Assembly (NCBI GenBank): GCA_937146805.1
Contig: CAKZRR010000018.1
Coordinates: forward strand, 1-64,000
DNA from: an uncultured Owenweeksia sp.
Lineage (GTDB): Bacteria > Bacteroidota > Bacteroidia > Flavobacteriales > Schleiferiaceae
Direction: 5' to 3'
Length of the DNA stretch: 64,000 nt
Position numbers and translations under genes: made by a program
In this document: piece by piece, positions 27,692 to 36,178 of the stretch
Layout: every line of letters begins with the position of its first letter
How positions within the stretch are numbered: the stretch's first letter is position 1
Notes under the pieces: model-generated
Told to the model about the DNA's origin: nothing
The model's input: the letters and a program-made list of their open reading frames with translations, nothing else
Databases searched by the model: none

Positions 27692-27928
27692 TTAGAGGTC
27701 GAATAGATCGGTTAATTTATCATCCCAACCTGCTTTTAGCATAATCTGCTTTTTGGCACCGCCATAGCCCACTTGTGGTTCATCAAGTTGATTTTTATTT
27801 GGCTCGTTACCACCTTTGTTTTTTGAAGAAACTTGACGTAAAGATTTGATATAGGCCAAAACTTGTTTTTTCAGTTCTTCGGGTAAAGACTGAAACTCCA
27901 ACAGTATTTTTGAATCAAGCGTTTTCAT
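27692..27928 (-). CDS. Antitoxin, DUF2281-like (VapB partner)
   Basis: A 78-residue protein ending KQIMLKAGWDDKLTDLFDL, with an N-terminal helix (KILLEFQSLPEELKKQVLAYIKSL, given in pieces KILLEFQSLPEEL and KQVLAYIKSL). The last third carries the DUF2281-type pattern (YGGAKKQIMLKAGWDD) found in antitoxins paired with PIN toxins; this is a family inference. It lies 5 bases before the PIN toxin. A -7 box ends 14 bases upstream. Antitoxins of this type normally neutralise the toxin and autorepress the operon. Confidence 0.8.
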   Translation of the reverse strand: MKTLDSKILLEFQSLPEELKKQVLAYIKSLRQVSSKNKGGNEPNKNQLDEPQVGYGGAKKQIMLKAGWDDKLTDLFDL

Positions 27929-27941
27929 AGAACCAAATTTA

Positions 27942-27949
27942 CAAAAGTA
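27942..27949 (-). promoter_or_regulatory. -7 box for the toxin-antitoxin unit
   Basis: Minus-strand TACTTTTG, exact TAnnTTTG, in the 28-base gap between the cysS stop and the antitoxin start. The transcript may have only a short leader. Confidence 0.55.
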
Positions 27950-27956
27950 TTAGGCA

Positions 27957-29435
27957 CTAAACCAATGTGTAGCTGGTGCCATCGGCTCCATCTTTTAACT
28001 GAATGCCTACACTGGCCAGCTGGTCACGTATTTGGTCCGATAATGCCCAATCTTTATCAGCTCTAGCCTTAGTGCGCATGGTAATCAACATTTTCATTAC
28101 CTCATCTAGCTTATCGCTTTGTTTGCTTTCACTGGCTTTTTCAAGTCCTAAAATATCAAATACAAAAGCAGTAAGCGTGTTGTTTAACAGGTTTAAATGG
28201 GTTTGGCTTAAGCCAGAGTTTTTATCCGAACCATTAATAAAACGCACGGCTTCAAACAAATGAGAAATTAAAATAGGGCTGTTAAAGTCATCATTCATGG
28301 CGGCATAACATTGCTTTTGCCATGCCTCTACATCAAAATCGCTGGTACCCTCGCCAGCTTCTAAACTGCTAAGTTTATCTACTGCTTGCATCAATCGGTT
28401 GTATCCTTTTTCGGCCGCTAGTAGTGCCTCGTCACTAAAATCTAGTTGGCTACCATAATGCGCCTGCATCATAAAAAAGCGCGCTACACTAGGGGCGTAG
28501 CCTTTGGTAAGTTTGTCGGTATCGCCACTAAAAAGTTCACCCGGCAGCAACGTATTTCCGGTAGATTTACTCATGCGCTGTCCATTAAGGGTTAGCATGT
28601 TGCCGTGCATCCAATAGCGCACTGCATCCGTGCCGTTGCTGGCTTTGTTTTGGGCAATTTCACATTCGTGGTGCGGAAATTTTAAATCCATGCCACCTCC
28701 GTGGATATCAAATTGTTGTCCTAAATACTTGGTGCTCATTACCGAGCACTCTAAGTGCCAACCCGGAAAACCAACACCCCAAGGCGATGGCCAGCGTTGA
28801 ATATGGCTTGGCGAAGCTTTTTTCCAAATGGCAAAATCCAGCGGATTACGCTTTTCGCTTTGCGCATCTAGCTCACGGGTACCGCTAATTAGGTCTTCAA
28901 TTTTGCGGCCTGATAGTTTGCCGTAATCGTTAGTGGCATTGTATTTTTCTACATCAAAATATACAGAGCCATTTTCAACATAAGCCCAACCATTTTTTAT
29001 GATTTGCTCAATCATTTCAATTTGCTCTACAATATGCCCCGTGGCAGTAGGTTCAATGCTGGGTGGGTGGGCATTAAATTGAGCCATTACCTCATGAAAG
29101 CCTAATGTGTATTTCTGCACAATTTCCATGGGTTCTAATTGCTCCAATCGTGCTTTTTTACTTATTTTATCTTCCCCTTCATCGGCATCATTTTCTAAAT
29201 GACCCGCATCGGTAATATTACGCACATAGCGCACATTGTAGCCTAAGTGGCTCAGGTAACGATACACCATATCAAAGGTGATAAAGGATCGGCAGTTGCC
29301 TAAATGCACATCGCTGTACACGGTAGGGCCGCACACATACATACCAACATTAGGGGCATTTAGAGCCTCAAATTTTTCTTTTTTCCGCGTTAGCGAATTG
29401 TTGATGTATAGGTCGTTATCCTGATAAAGTGCCAT
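27957..29435 (-). CDS. cysS: Cysteine--tRNA ligase
   Basis: A 492-residue class I synthetase, normal length. The zinc-site cysteine and HIGH-like motif are in [19 protein letters not shown], the second zinc-binding region in [28 protein letters not shown] ([21 protein letters not shown]), and the KMSKS-type loop is [10 protein letters not shown]. The C-terminal anticodon-binding helices follow ([22 protein letters not shown], written in part). It charges tRNA-Cys. No adjacent partner genes; the gap to folE holds nothing clear. No exact -7 box was found upstream. Confidence 0.98.
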   Translation of the reverse strand: MALYQDNDLYINNSLTRKKEKFEALNAPNVGMYVCGPTVYSDVHLGNCRSFITFDMVYRYLSHLGYNVRYVRNITDAGHLENDADEGEDKISKKARLEQLEPMEIVQKYTLGFHEVMAQFNAHPPSIEPTATGHIVEQIEMIEQIIKNGWAYVENGSVYFDVEKYNATNDYGKLSGRKIEDLISGTRELDAQSEKRNPLDFAIWKKASPSHIQRWPSPWGVGFPGWHLECSVMSTKYLGQQFDIHGGGMDLKFPHHECEIAQNKASNGTDAVRYWMHGNMLTLNGQRMSKSTGNTLLPGELFSGDTDKLTKGYAPSVARFFMMQAHYGSQLDFSDEALLAAEKGYNRLMQAVDKLSSLEAGEGTSDFDVEAWQKQCYAAMNDDFNSPILISHLFEAVRFINGSDKNSGLSQTHLNLLNNTLTAFVFDILGLEKASESKQSDKLDEVMKMLITMRTKARADKDWALSDQIRDQLASVGIQLKDGADGTSYTLV

Positions 29436-29599
29436 ATTCAGTTCAAAATCAAAAGAGGTTTATATATCCATTTAGTGGCTTTCCTAGAAAACTGATTAAC
29501 GAGGCTTGCAAAATTTTGAGGCCAACAAGCTTACAAATGGTAAGTGAGTATAACCGAGAAATGAGCGTAACGAGGTTAGGCAGTTTTATGCAAAGCTAA

Positions 29600-30304
29600 T
29601 TATGCTTCAAAGGTGGTTTTCATGCTGATATATTCCAAAAACTCTCGCTTGGTACTTTCATCTTGAAATTTACCACCAAAGTCGGCTGTAACGGTGCTGC
29701 TGTCAATATCTCTAATACCACGAGAATTTACACAAAGGTGCTTTGCATCTATTACGCAGGCTACATCATCCGTACCCAAAGCCTTTTGCAACGATTGCAC
29801 AACTTGCTTGGTTAACCGTTCTTGTACCTGTGGTCTTTTGGCATAATAATCTACAATGCGGTTCATTTTGCTTAAGCCTATTACCGTACCTTTAGAAATG
29901 TAGGCAACATGGGCACGACCCACAATGGGCAAAAAGTGATGCTCACAGGTAGAGTACACTACAATGTTTTTTTCTACTAACATTTCGCCATACTGGTACT
30001 TGTTGTCAAATACACTGGCTTTTGGTGCATGGGCAGGGTTTAGCCCTCCAAAGGTTTCTTTCACAAACATTTTGGCTACTCTAAGCGGAGTACCTTTTAG
30101 ACTGTCATCCGTAAGGTCTAACCCTAGGGTTTCCATAATGTTTTCAAAATTTTGGCGAATAGTTTCAATCTTTTCCTCTGTAGATTTCTCAAAGGCATCC
30201 GCGCGCATTGGAGTTTCGGCATTTGAAGATACGTGATCATTTCCCATATCATCTCCCTCATCACTCACTGTTAATAGTGAATGGTTGTTTTTATCTATAC
30301 TCAT
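29600..30304 (-). CDS. folE: GTP cyclohydrolase I
   Basis: About 234 residues. It converts GTP to 7,8-dihydroneopterin triphosphate, the first step of folate (and pterin) synthesis. Zinc and active-site motifs are visible: VYSTCEHHFLPIVGRAHVAYIS with Cys and His, RPQVQERLTKQVVQSL and VIDAKHLCVNSRGIRD. Unusually the N-terminal 50 residues are low-complexity and acidic (SDEGDDMGNDHVSSNAETP), not part of the catalytic core. ATG at 30304 is preferred over TTG at 30316. A -7 box is 56 bases upstream. The gene lies between cysS and an unknown lipoprotein, all on the minus strand. Confidence 0.97.
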   Translation of the reverse strand: MSIDKNNHSLLTVSDEGDDMGNDHVSSNAETPMRADAFEKSTEEKIETIRQNFENIMETLGLDLTDDSLKGTPLRVAKMFVKETFGGLNPAHAPKASVFDNKYQYGEMLVEKNIVVYSTCEHHFLPIVGRAHVAYISKGTVIGLSKMNRIVDYYAKRPQVQERLTKQVVQSLQKALGTDDVACVIDAKHLCVNSRGIRDIDSSTVTADFGGKFQDESTKREFLEYISMKTTFEA

Positions 30305-30359
30305 ATTTCCTAGCAATAGAAGGGCTCGTCAGCACCTTCATTTCTGTCTATAATTTGGG

Positions 30360-30367
30360 CAAAGGTA
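30360..30367 (-). promoter_or_regulatory. -7 box for folE
   Basis: Minus-strand TACCTTTG, exact TAnnTTTG, giving a leader of roughly 50 bases before the ATG. Confidence 0.5.
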
Positions 30368-30525
30368 GTTAATAAAGCCTCTTAAGTATTCAGTTTTATC
30401 AATAGGTAATTTGGGTTTGGTGATAAGTTGGAAGAGAGATTTGAAAGGTTTGGAAATTCATTATACCCGTTTGAAATTTCACTTTGTTTTATTTCATCCA
30501 CCTCTTCAGGTATTGAAGGGGCACT

Positions 30526-31191
30526 TTATGGACCAAAAAGTTCAATCGTGTCTGGAGGTGGTGGAGGGGAAAGGGGTGGTTCAGGGAAAAAGTCGAAAAC
30601 ATCAATCAGCATCATTCTGGAACACTTAATGTTAAGCTTTTGCTTCTTTATCGAATCAAGAGCTTCAAAGTTCAAATCATATGTTTCTTGGGCTAGTTGT
30701 CTTTTATAATCACCTATTCCTAGACAAGCTTCTCTTATAACCTCTTTTGAAAAAGAACTTATTTGAGGGCGAAAATTCAAATAGATAAAGCCCTTTGTTA
30801 AATCATATGTCTTTCCCGATTCACTAACAACTGATAATTGGTCTGAATAGTAGGAAGAGTCACTTGGATTTAGTAAAAAATCATAGACAGACTTTCTTAC
30901 ACGGTCAATACTAGATAGAGTACTTTCTACTAATACAATTGATGAGGTATCAGTAAAGATGTTTAAACAATTACTACTGCATCTCCAAGGTGGGGGAGGC
31001 TCAATATTCCAAAGACTATCCAACCGAAATGTATGACGAACAATAGCGGAATCAAGATACTCCGAATACGGATTCTCAACCATAAATCGGATAGGGTCTT
31101 TATGCCAATTTTGAAACGTATCAGGCTCAGTTACTGGTTCAGGCGAGCATGAAAATAATAAAAAAGGAATTCCCAAAATCCAAGGTTTCAT
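30526..31191 (-). CDS. Uncharacterised lipoprotein with proline-rich tail
   Basis: About 221 residues from the ATG at 31191, chosen because it gives a lipoprotein signal (MKPWILGIPFLLFSC, Cys15); the frame is open to 31260. It has no family I recognise. The mature part is polar with a Trp/Tyr-rich start (FQNWHKDPIRFMVENPY), two cysteines after a PPPPW stretch (PPPPWRCSSNCL), and a tail FFPEPPLSPPPPPDTIELFGP. Its role is unknown. It lies between folE and the long inverted repeat at 31253-31310. Confidence 0.5.
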   Translation of the reverse strand: MKPWILGIPFLLFSCSPEPVTEPDTFQNWHKDPIRFMVENPYSEYLDSAIVRHTFRLDSLWNIEPPPPWRCSSNCLNIFTDTSSIVLVESTLSSIDRVRKSVYDFLLNPSDSSYYSDQLSVVSESGKTYDLTKGFIYLNFRPQISSFSKEVIREACLGIGDYKRQLAQETYDLNFEALDSIKKQKLNIKCSRMMLIDVFDFFPEPPLSPPPPPDTIELFGP

Positions 31192-31252
31192 GGAACGTGT
31201 TATTTTAAGGTTAAACACTTCAGAGAGGTTGTTGGATAGTGAGTAGAAAGAT

Positions 31253-31310
31253 AATATCAAGCCCTAACAGGTTTTTTAACCTTGCTAAAAACCTGTTAGG
31301 GCTTGATATT
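31253..31310. repeat. Perfect 24-bp inverted repeat
   Basis: Left arm 31253-31276 (AATATCAAGCCCTAACAGGT plus TTTT) and right arm 31287-31310 are exact reverse complements over 24 bases, around a 10-base loop (TAACCTTGCT). It lies 11 bases after the stop of the Asp-box gene. There is no T-run at the base of the stem, so it is not a textbook terminator. It could terminate, stabilise the 3' end of an mRNA, or be a small dispersed palindrome. No other copy is in the window that I can see. Confidence 0.85.
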
Positions 31311-31320
31311 GATTTAAATA

Positions 31321-34300
31321 CTACTCCGGCAAACTATCCTCCAAATAAGGCGCTCCAGCGGCTTCTAGGGTTTTTTGCAATTGTGCTGCTTGCGCTGCAA
31401 TGGCTTTTACCTTAGTGTGTAGCTCGGCATAAAGCTCGTTGGCGTTTTTCAGCTTGTCTTTTTGGCCTTGCGTAGCCGCTCCAGTGTAGCTGTACGAGCT
31501 CCAAGATACCGCACCGATATATCCATTAAGCGAAGGCGCAGTTTCAAACTCACGCTTGCTTAAGCTTGCATCGCCATAGAGGTCAATTTTCAGCTCGGTC
31601 ATTTGCAATTGTAGGCTGTGTAGGCTGTTTAAAGTTTCCATTTTTGCCCCAGGCGTGTTACGTGCATTGGCCTTAAGCTTAGCTAGTTTGTCGTTTAAAT
31701 TATTGTAGTAATTATTGAGTGCGGTGATTTTTCTGCGGCTGCTTTCTACTTCTGCTTGGAAAGCAATAAGCTCCGCAGGGCTTTGCGTAACAAAGGTGTT
31801 ATTGCCCAGCCAGTTTACTTTAAAGGCACTTGGGGTACCCAACTGGCGTAGCACACCATTTTCACTAATATGTAGGGCCACGTTGTAGGTGCCTGGGGCA
31901 ACCATATTGGCTCCTCGGGCTTCGGTGAGTGGTTCGCCTGCATGGTTTACATGGGCGGTTGAGCTGTATTTTCCATTCCAATAAACCGTTTGCAGTCCTG
32001 CCTTAGGGGCTTCGGTAAAGCGGCTTATTTCATTTCCGTTACTATCCGAAATCACAAAAAGTATATAGCTTGCTTCTTCGTTGTCCTCTGCTCTAAGTTC
32101 CTTTGCACTAGGGTATTCTATACTTTGATTGTTTTTATTGGCTTCTTTCTCTTTTGCTTGCCTTTTAGACTTTAACCCTTTAGGTGCGTCTTTTAAATAA
32201 TAAAAAAAGTGTGCACCCACAGATGGATTGGGTGTGGCATAATAGCTTGCACCTTGAAATCCAGTTTTTGAGTAACCCAATGGAGCCGATTCTACATACA
32301 GTAAGGCATCTTTAATATTAAAAAGATGGAAATCACTGTCCATCACTTTATTGTTTAGCTCTCGTAGCGGTGTGTAATCATCTAACACAAAAAAGCCACG
32401 GCCAAAAGAGGCCAATACCAAGGCATTGTCTCTTTTCTGAATATCCATATCACGAATAGCAATGGTAGGTAAACCTGCTTTTATTTGCTTCCACTCTTTA
32501 CCTCCATCAACACTAAAAAACAAGCCGAACTCGGTGCCCGCAAAAAGTAAATTTTTATTAACGTGGTCTTGCTTTAAGCAATATACCGAGCCTCTTTCGG
32601 GCAAATTCCCACTAATTGATTTCCAGCTTTTCCCAGCATCTTCACTGCGTAAAATGTAGGGTTTAAAATCGCCATTTTTATGATTATTAAATACTGCAAA
32701 AAGGCTGTTTTCATCGTAAAGGTCGGCTAAAACTTGTTGTGTATAGGTGTTGGCCGGTACACCCGGAAAACTCGATTTTTTAGTCCAGCTGCCACCATCA
32801 TCTTTGCTAATCTGTATCAAACCATCATCGGTACCTACATACAGCAAACCTTGTTTAAGGGTAGATTCATCAAAGGCTACAATATTGCCATATTGAGAAG
32901 TAGATCTATCGTAAGCAATGGCATCTACACTTTGTATTTTGCCCATTACTGGCAAGGTATGGCGGTCAATCTGCTGGCTTAAATCGCCACTAATGGCAGT
33001 CCAAGCATCACCTTGATTGGTACTTTTAAAAAGTTTATTAGCCGCAAAATAAAGTGTCTTATGGTCGTGCGGGCTAATCAGTAAGGGGGCATCCCAATTC
33101 CAGCGGTAAGCTTTTTCACCTTTGGCAGGGTAGGGCTTTAAGCTCACTTTTTCGCCACTGGCTTTGTCAAATCGGGTTAAACCACCGTATTGGTATTGAG
33201 AGTACACAATATTTGGATTTATTGGATCTACCTGGCTTTCAAAGCCATCGCCCGTTTGGGTTACATACCAATCGCTATTGTCAATACCATGTTGGTTGGT
33301 GGTGCGCGAAGGTCCGCCAAGGGTGAAATTATCTTGTGTGCCTCCATACACATTGTAAAATGGTTCGGCATTATCCAACGCCACCCGATAAAATTGGGTT
33401 ACAGGTAAGTTGGGTTTAAAATTCCAATTAGCGGCATTGTCAAAAGTCTCATAAAGGCCACCGTCACAACCCGCAATCATGTGGTTGGTGTTTTTTGGAT
33501 TGATCCACAGGCAGTGGTTGTCTACGTGTTTTAATTTTTCGGGTACTTTATTCCAGCTTTTACCGCCATCGGTAGTGGCATGCATCCAAGTATCCATGCT
33601 GTAAACTATATCCACATTGGTAGGATGAGGTACTAACTCCACATAGTAATTACCACTGGTATTGTATTTATTTAAAAAACTGAAAGAGGCACCTCTGTCG
33701 TTTGATCTATAGGTTCCGTGGCCTTCAATCATAGCGTAAATTACATCAGGGTTAGCAGGATGTACGCTCAAGGCAATACGGCCTTTGTCATCTGCCGGAA
33801 TGCCACTTTTTAACTCGTTCCATGTTTTACCACCATCGGTACTTTTGTAAATAGCACTCTCGGGACCTCCCGAAACATATGTCCAAACATGGCGCCTGCG
33901 CTGATGAGCAGTAGCATACAGTATATTTGGGTCTCTAGGGTCTATATGTATTTCATTAAAGCCGGTGTTTTCCGAAACTTCCAAAACTTTGCTCCAGCTA
34001 GCACCGCCATCTTCTGTTTTGTAAATACCACGGTCGCCACCACTGCTCCAAACGGGGCCTACCGCTGCCACATATACAATGTTTTCGTTGGTAGGATGTA
34101 TTGCAATCATCCCTATGTGTTCCGATTTTTTAAGCCCCATGTTTTTCCAGCTTTTACCACCATCTAAACTTTTGTAAATACCATCGCCATAGGCCACGCT
34201 TCGTTGTCCATTATTTTCACCCGACCCTACCCAAACGGTATGCGGGTTGCTTGGCGCAATACTTACACAGCCAATAGAATATGATCCTTGGCTATCAAAA

Positions 34301-34551
34301 ACGGGTTGGTAAGTAGTGCCGTTGTTTTGCGTTTTCCAAACGCCACCACTAGCTACTGCTATGTATTGTTCACTTACGTTGGATGGATTTACGGCTATAT
34401 CGGCAATACGCCCTGAGGTAATGGCAGGGCCAATAGCTCTAAACGAAATACCCGGCAGACTGGTCTTTTCTAAATTTGATTTTTCACTGTTTTTTTGGCT
34501 ATATCCTGCTAAAGAAACAGCAAGAGAAAGGCCTAGAATAAATTTTTTCAT
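31321..34551 (-). CDS. Large Asp-box (sortilin/BNR-like) secreted protein
   Basis: A 1,076-residue protein with signal peptide (MKKFILGLSLAVSLAGYSQ). The first 700 residues are sortilin/VPS10-like propeller with repeated Asp-boxes: SLDGGKSW, TEDGGASW, STDGGKTW, TTDGGKSW, SVDGGKEW, SEDAGKSW. After about residue 760 come a low-complexity Lys/Gln linker (KSKRQAKEKEANKNNQ), an Ig-like segment (FTEAPKAGLQTVYWNGKY) and a coiled-coil tail (LNNYYNNLNDKLAKLKANAR). It lacks a T9SS tail, unlike the 1,604-residue protein. Often annotated as glycosyl hydrolase, but this architecture is not proof of catalysis. It has its own -7 box. Confidence 0.8.
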   Translation of the reverse strand: MKKFILGLSLAVSLAGYSQKNSEKSNLEKTSLPGISFRAIGPAITSGRIADIAVNPSNVSEQYIAVASGGVWKTQNNGTTYQPVFDSQGSYSIGCVSIAPSNPHTVWVGSGENNGQRSVAYGDGIYKSLDGGKSWKNMGLKKSEHIGMIAIHPTNENIVYVAAVGPVWSSGGDRGIYKTEDGGASWSKVLEVSENTGFNEIHIDPRDPNILYATAHQRRRHVWTYVSGGPESAIYKSTDGGKTWNELKSGIPADDKGRIALSVHPANPDVIYAMIEGHGTYRSNDRGASFSFLNKYNTSGNYYVELVPHPTNVDIVYSMDTWMHATTDGGKSWNKVPEKLKHVDNHCLWINPKNTNHMIAGCDGGLYETFDNAANWNFKPNLPVTQFYRVALDNAEPFYNVYGGTQDNFTLGGPSRTTNQHGIDNSDWYVTQTGDGFESQVDPINPNIVYSQYQYGGLTRFDKASGEKVSLKPYPAKGEKAYRWNWDAPLLISPHDHKTLYFAANKLFKSTNQGDAWTAISGDLSQQIDRHTLPVMGKIQSVDAIAYDRSTSQYGNIVAFDESTLKQGLLYVGTDDGLIQISKDDGGSWTKKSSFPGVPANTYTQQVLADLYDENSLFAVFNNHKNGDFKPYILRSEDAGKSWKSISGNLPERGSVYCLKQDHVNKNLLFAGTEFGLFFSVDGGKEWKQIKAGLPTIAIRDMDIQKRDNALVLASFGRGFFVLDDYTPLRELNNKVMDSDFHLFNIKDALLYVESAPLGYSKTGFQGASYYATPNPSVGAHFFYYLKDAPKGLKSKRQAKEKEANKNNQSIEYPSAKELRAEDNEEASYILFVISDSNGNEISRFTEAPKAGLQTVYWNGKYSSTAHVNHAGEPLTEARGANMVAPGTYNVALHISENGVLRQLGTPSAFKVNWLGNNTFVTQSPAELIAFQAEVESSRRKITALNNYYNNLNDKLAKLKANARNTPGAKMETLNSLHSLQLQMTELKIDLYGDASLSKREFETAPSLNGYIGAVSWSSYSYTGAATQGQKDKLKNANELYAELHTKVKAIAAQAAQLQKTLEAAGAPYLEDSLPE

Positions 34552-34574
34552 GGGTTTGGCTTTGAGATAAAAGC

Positions 34575-34582
34575 CAAATGTA
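34575..34582 (-). promoter_or_regulatory. -7 box for the Asp-box protein gene
   Basis: Minus-strand TACATTTG, exact TAnnTTTG, 23 bases before the ATG at 34551, and just after the terminator hairpin of the FadL gene. Confidence 0.55.
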
Positions 34583-34597
34583 AGCTATGCCACAAAA

Positions 34598-34625
34598 AAA
34601 ATGCGCAACATAGGTCGCGCATTTT
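34598..34625 (-). terminator. Terminator of the FadL-type gene
   Basis: AAAATGCGC, 10-base loop, GCGCATTTT, with a run of eight Ts on the minus strand. It follows the stop of the FadL-type gene at 34649. Confidence 0.75.
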
Positions 34626-34648
34626 GTTAAAATTGAACTAAGGAGCTG

Positions 34649-36163
34649 TTAAAAAGATACTTGCACTCCTAATATTAAGTTTCCTTTTCGGATATCGTTT
34701 TGTACCAAGGCTCTTTCAATATCTATAACATCACCATTAAATGCGTTGGCGGTATTGCTGCCCAAGTACGGGTGTACTACTTGGTTTTGGGTGTAGCTGC
34801 TCTGTGAATAGGTTACATCAATGCCAAAATCTTGGTTTTTATATCCAATACCAAAAGCATAGGTACTTTGATCGGAGTAAAAAAGATCAGCATTTTTAAA
34901 ATTGGAGTTACGAAACTGGTAACCCAAGCGACCATACCAGTTGCCAACCTTAAACTCAGCACCTGATTTAACGGTGGTAGAAGATTGTGTAACACTGTTG
35001 TAATAATCCTGCTCTCCCTCATAGTTATCCCCGTCCTTGGCTGATAGGTTTACTTTTTTAGGGTTGGTATGCTCCACTTCTCCGCTTAAAGCGACATGTT
35101 TGCTAAGTACAAAAGCTAAGCCAGCACGGTAAATAGCGGGTGTGTGTGCGTGGTATTCAATGGCATCAAATTCGTAAACATCTCCTCTGTAATCAACTCT
35201 ATCCCAGCTGTAAGCATCTACGTAAGTGGTGTAAGTTTGCTGTACAAAGTTCATCGTGCGGGTTTGTATTGAAGCGGCTAAACGCAAAAACTGGTAGGGG
35301 CGGTAAATTAAACCGGCTTTTAGGTTAACACCTACCGATGAAATATAATTATCGCGCTGCAAGTCATAGGCTACTATATAGCTTGAGTCCGCAAAGCCGT
35401 TTTCTGTTAAAGTGGATCTGCTTTGGTACTCCGTATGAGGTATTCCTAGTCCAAAACCAATGTCTAGTTTTTTATTTGATTTTATACCAAAATTGAAATT
35501 GTACTCATTAGTAGCGCCTACTTCGTGAAAACGATAAGCTACTTGCGAGGCATCATCTACATAATAATCATAAGTGGCAACGCCTCCAACAGAATCTAAC
35601 AATAAAAGGGTGCTGCTAATGGCGGAAGCTTCTTCCATAAGGCCATCATACTCCAGTGTTCCAATAGTGTATCCAAAACTTCTTTGGTTCCAATATTCAC
35701 CTAGGGTAATCCCTGATTCTTGTCCTGTAAAAGGATTCGTGGATTGATAAACATTGTCACCCAGCACGGTAAAGTCCGAGTTAAAATCGGCAAGCTTATC
35801 AATGGTAAAGCCAAAGGTATACTTGTCTTTAGGGCCAAACTTTGCTACTAGTCCAAAATTTTCAAAGGTGGCATGTAGGTCCCAATATTCTTGGTTATTG
35901 TTCAAAAATTGGGTTTGATTGGTTTGACCCTGAAAGCCGAAGGTAAAACCCATCGCATTTTTTCTGAAAACAGATGAAGCAGCAGGGTTTTGATGCATGG
36001 CGCTAAAGTCATTTCCCAGCGCTAAAAAAGCACCACCCATGGCCACGTATCTTCCCGTTCCGTGTAGGTTTCTAGCATTTAAAATCTCAATGTCTTCTAT
36101 CGTTTGGGCGTAGCCTCCTAACCCTAGCATGCAGGCTAAGAGGCTTAATTGAATCTTTTTCAT
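34649..36163 (-). CDS. FadL/TodX-family outer-membrane channel
   Basis: A 504-residue protein with signal peptide (MKKIQLSLLACMLGLGGYAQ). The N-terminus matches the OmpP1/FadL pattern: ARNLHGTGRYVAMGGAFLALGNDFSAMHQNPAA, in which the G-GR-AMGGAFLALGND-S-NPA residues are the family hallmark (quoted in two parts). The rest is a 14-strand-type barrel. FadL-like channels admit hydrophobic substrates such as long-chain fatty acids or aromatics; the ligand is not predictable. It starts 15 bases after the SR-rich lipoprotein stop and ends in a clear terminator, so the two genes form a unit. Confidence 0.85.
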   Translation of the reverse strand: MKKIQLSLLACMLGLGGYAQTIEDIEILNARNLHGTGRYVAMGGAFLALGNDFSAMHQNPAASSVFRKNAMGFTFGFQGQTNQTQFLNNNQEYWDLHATFENFGLVAKFGPKDKYTFGFTIDKLADFNSDFTVLGDNVYQSTNPFTGQESGITLGEYWNQRSFGYTIGTLEYDGLMEEASAISSTLLLLDSVGGVATYDYYVDDASQVAYRFHEVGATNEYNFNFGIKSNKKLDIGFGLGIPHTEYQSRSTLTENGFADSSYIVAYDLQRDNYISSVGVNLKAGLIYRPYQFLRLAASIQTRTMNFVQQTYTTYVDAYSWDRVDYRGDVYEFDAIEYHAHTPAIYRAGLAFVLSKHVALSGEVEHTNPKKVNLSAKDGDNYEGEQDYYNSVTQSSTTVKSGAEFKVGNWYGRLGYQFRNSNFKNADLFYSDQSTYAFGIGYKNQDFGIDVTYSQSSYTQNQVVHPYLGSNTANAFNGDVIDIERALVQNDIRKGNLILGVQVSF

Positions 36164-36178
36164 GATTATGTTGTTTTT

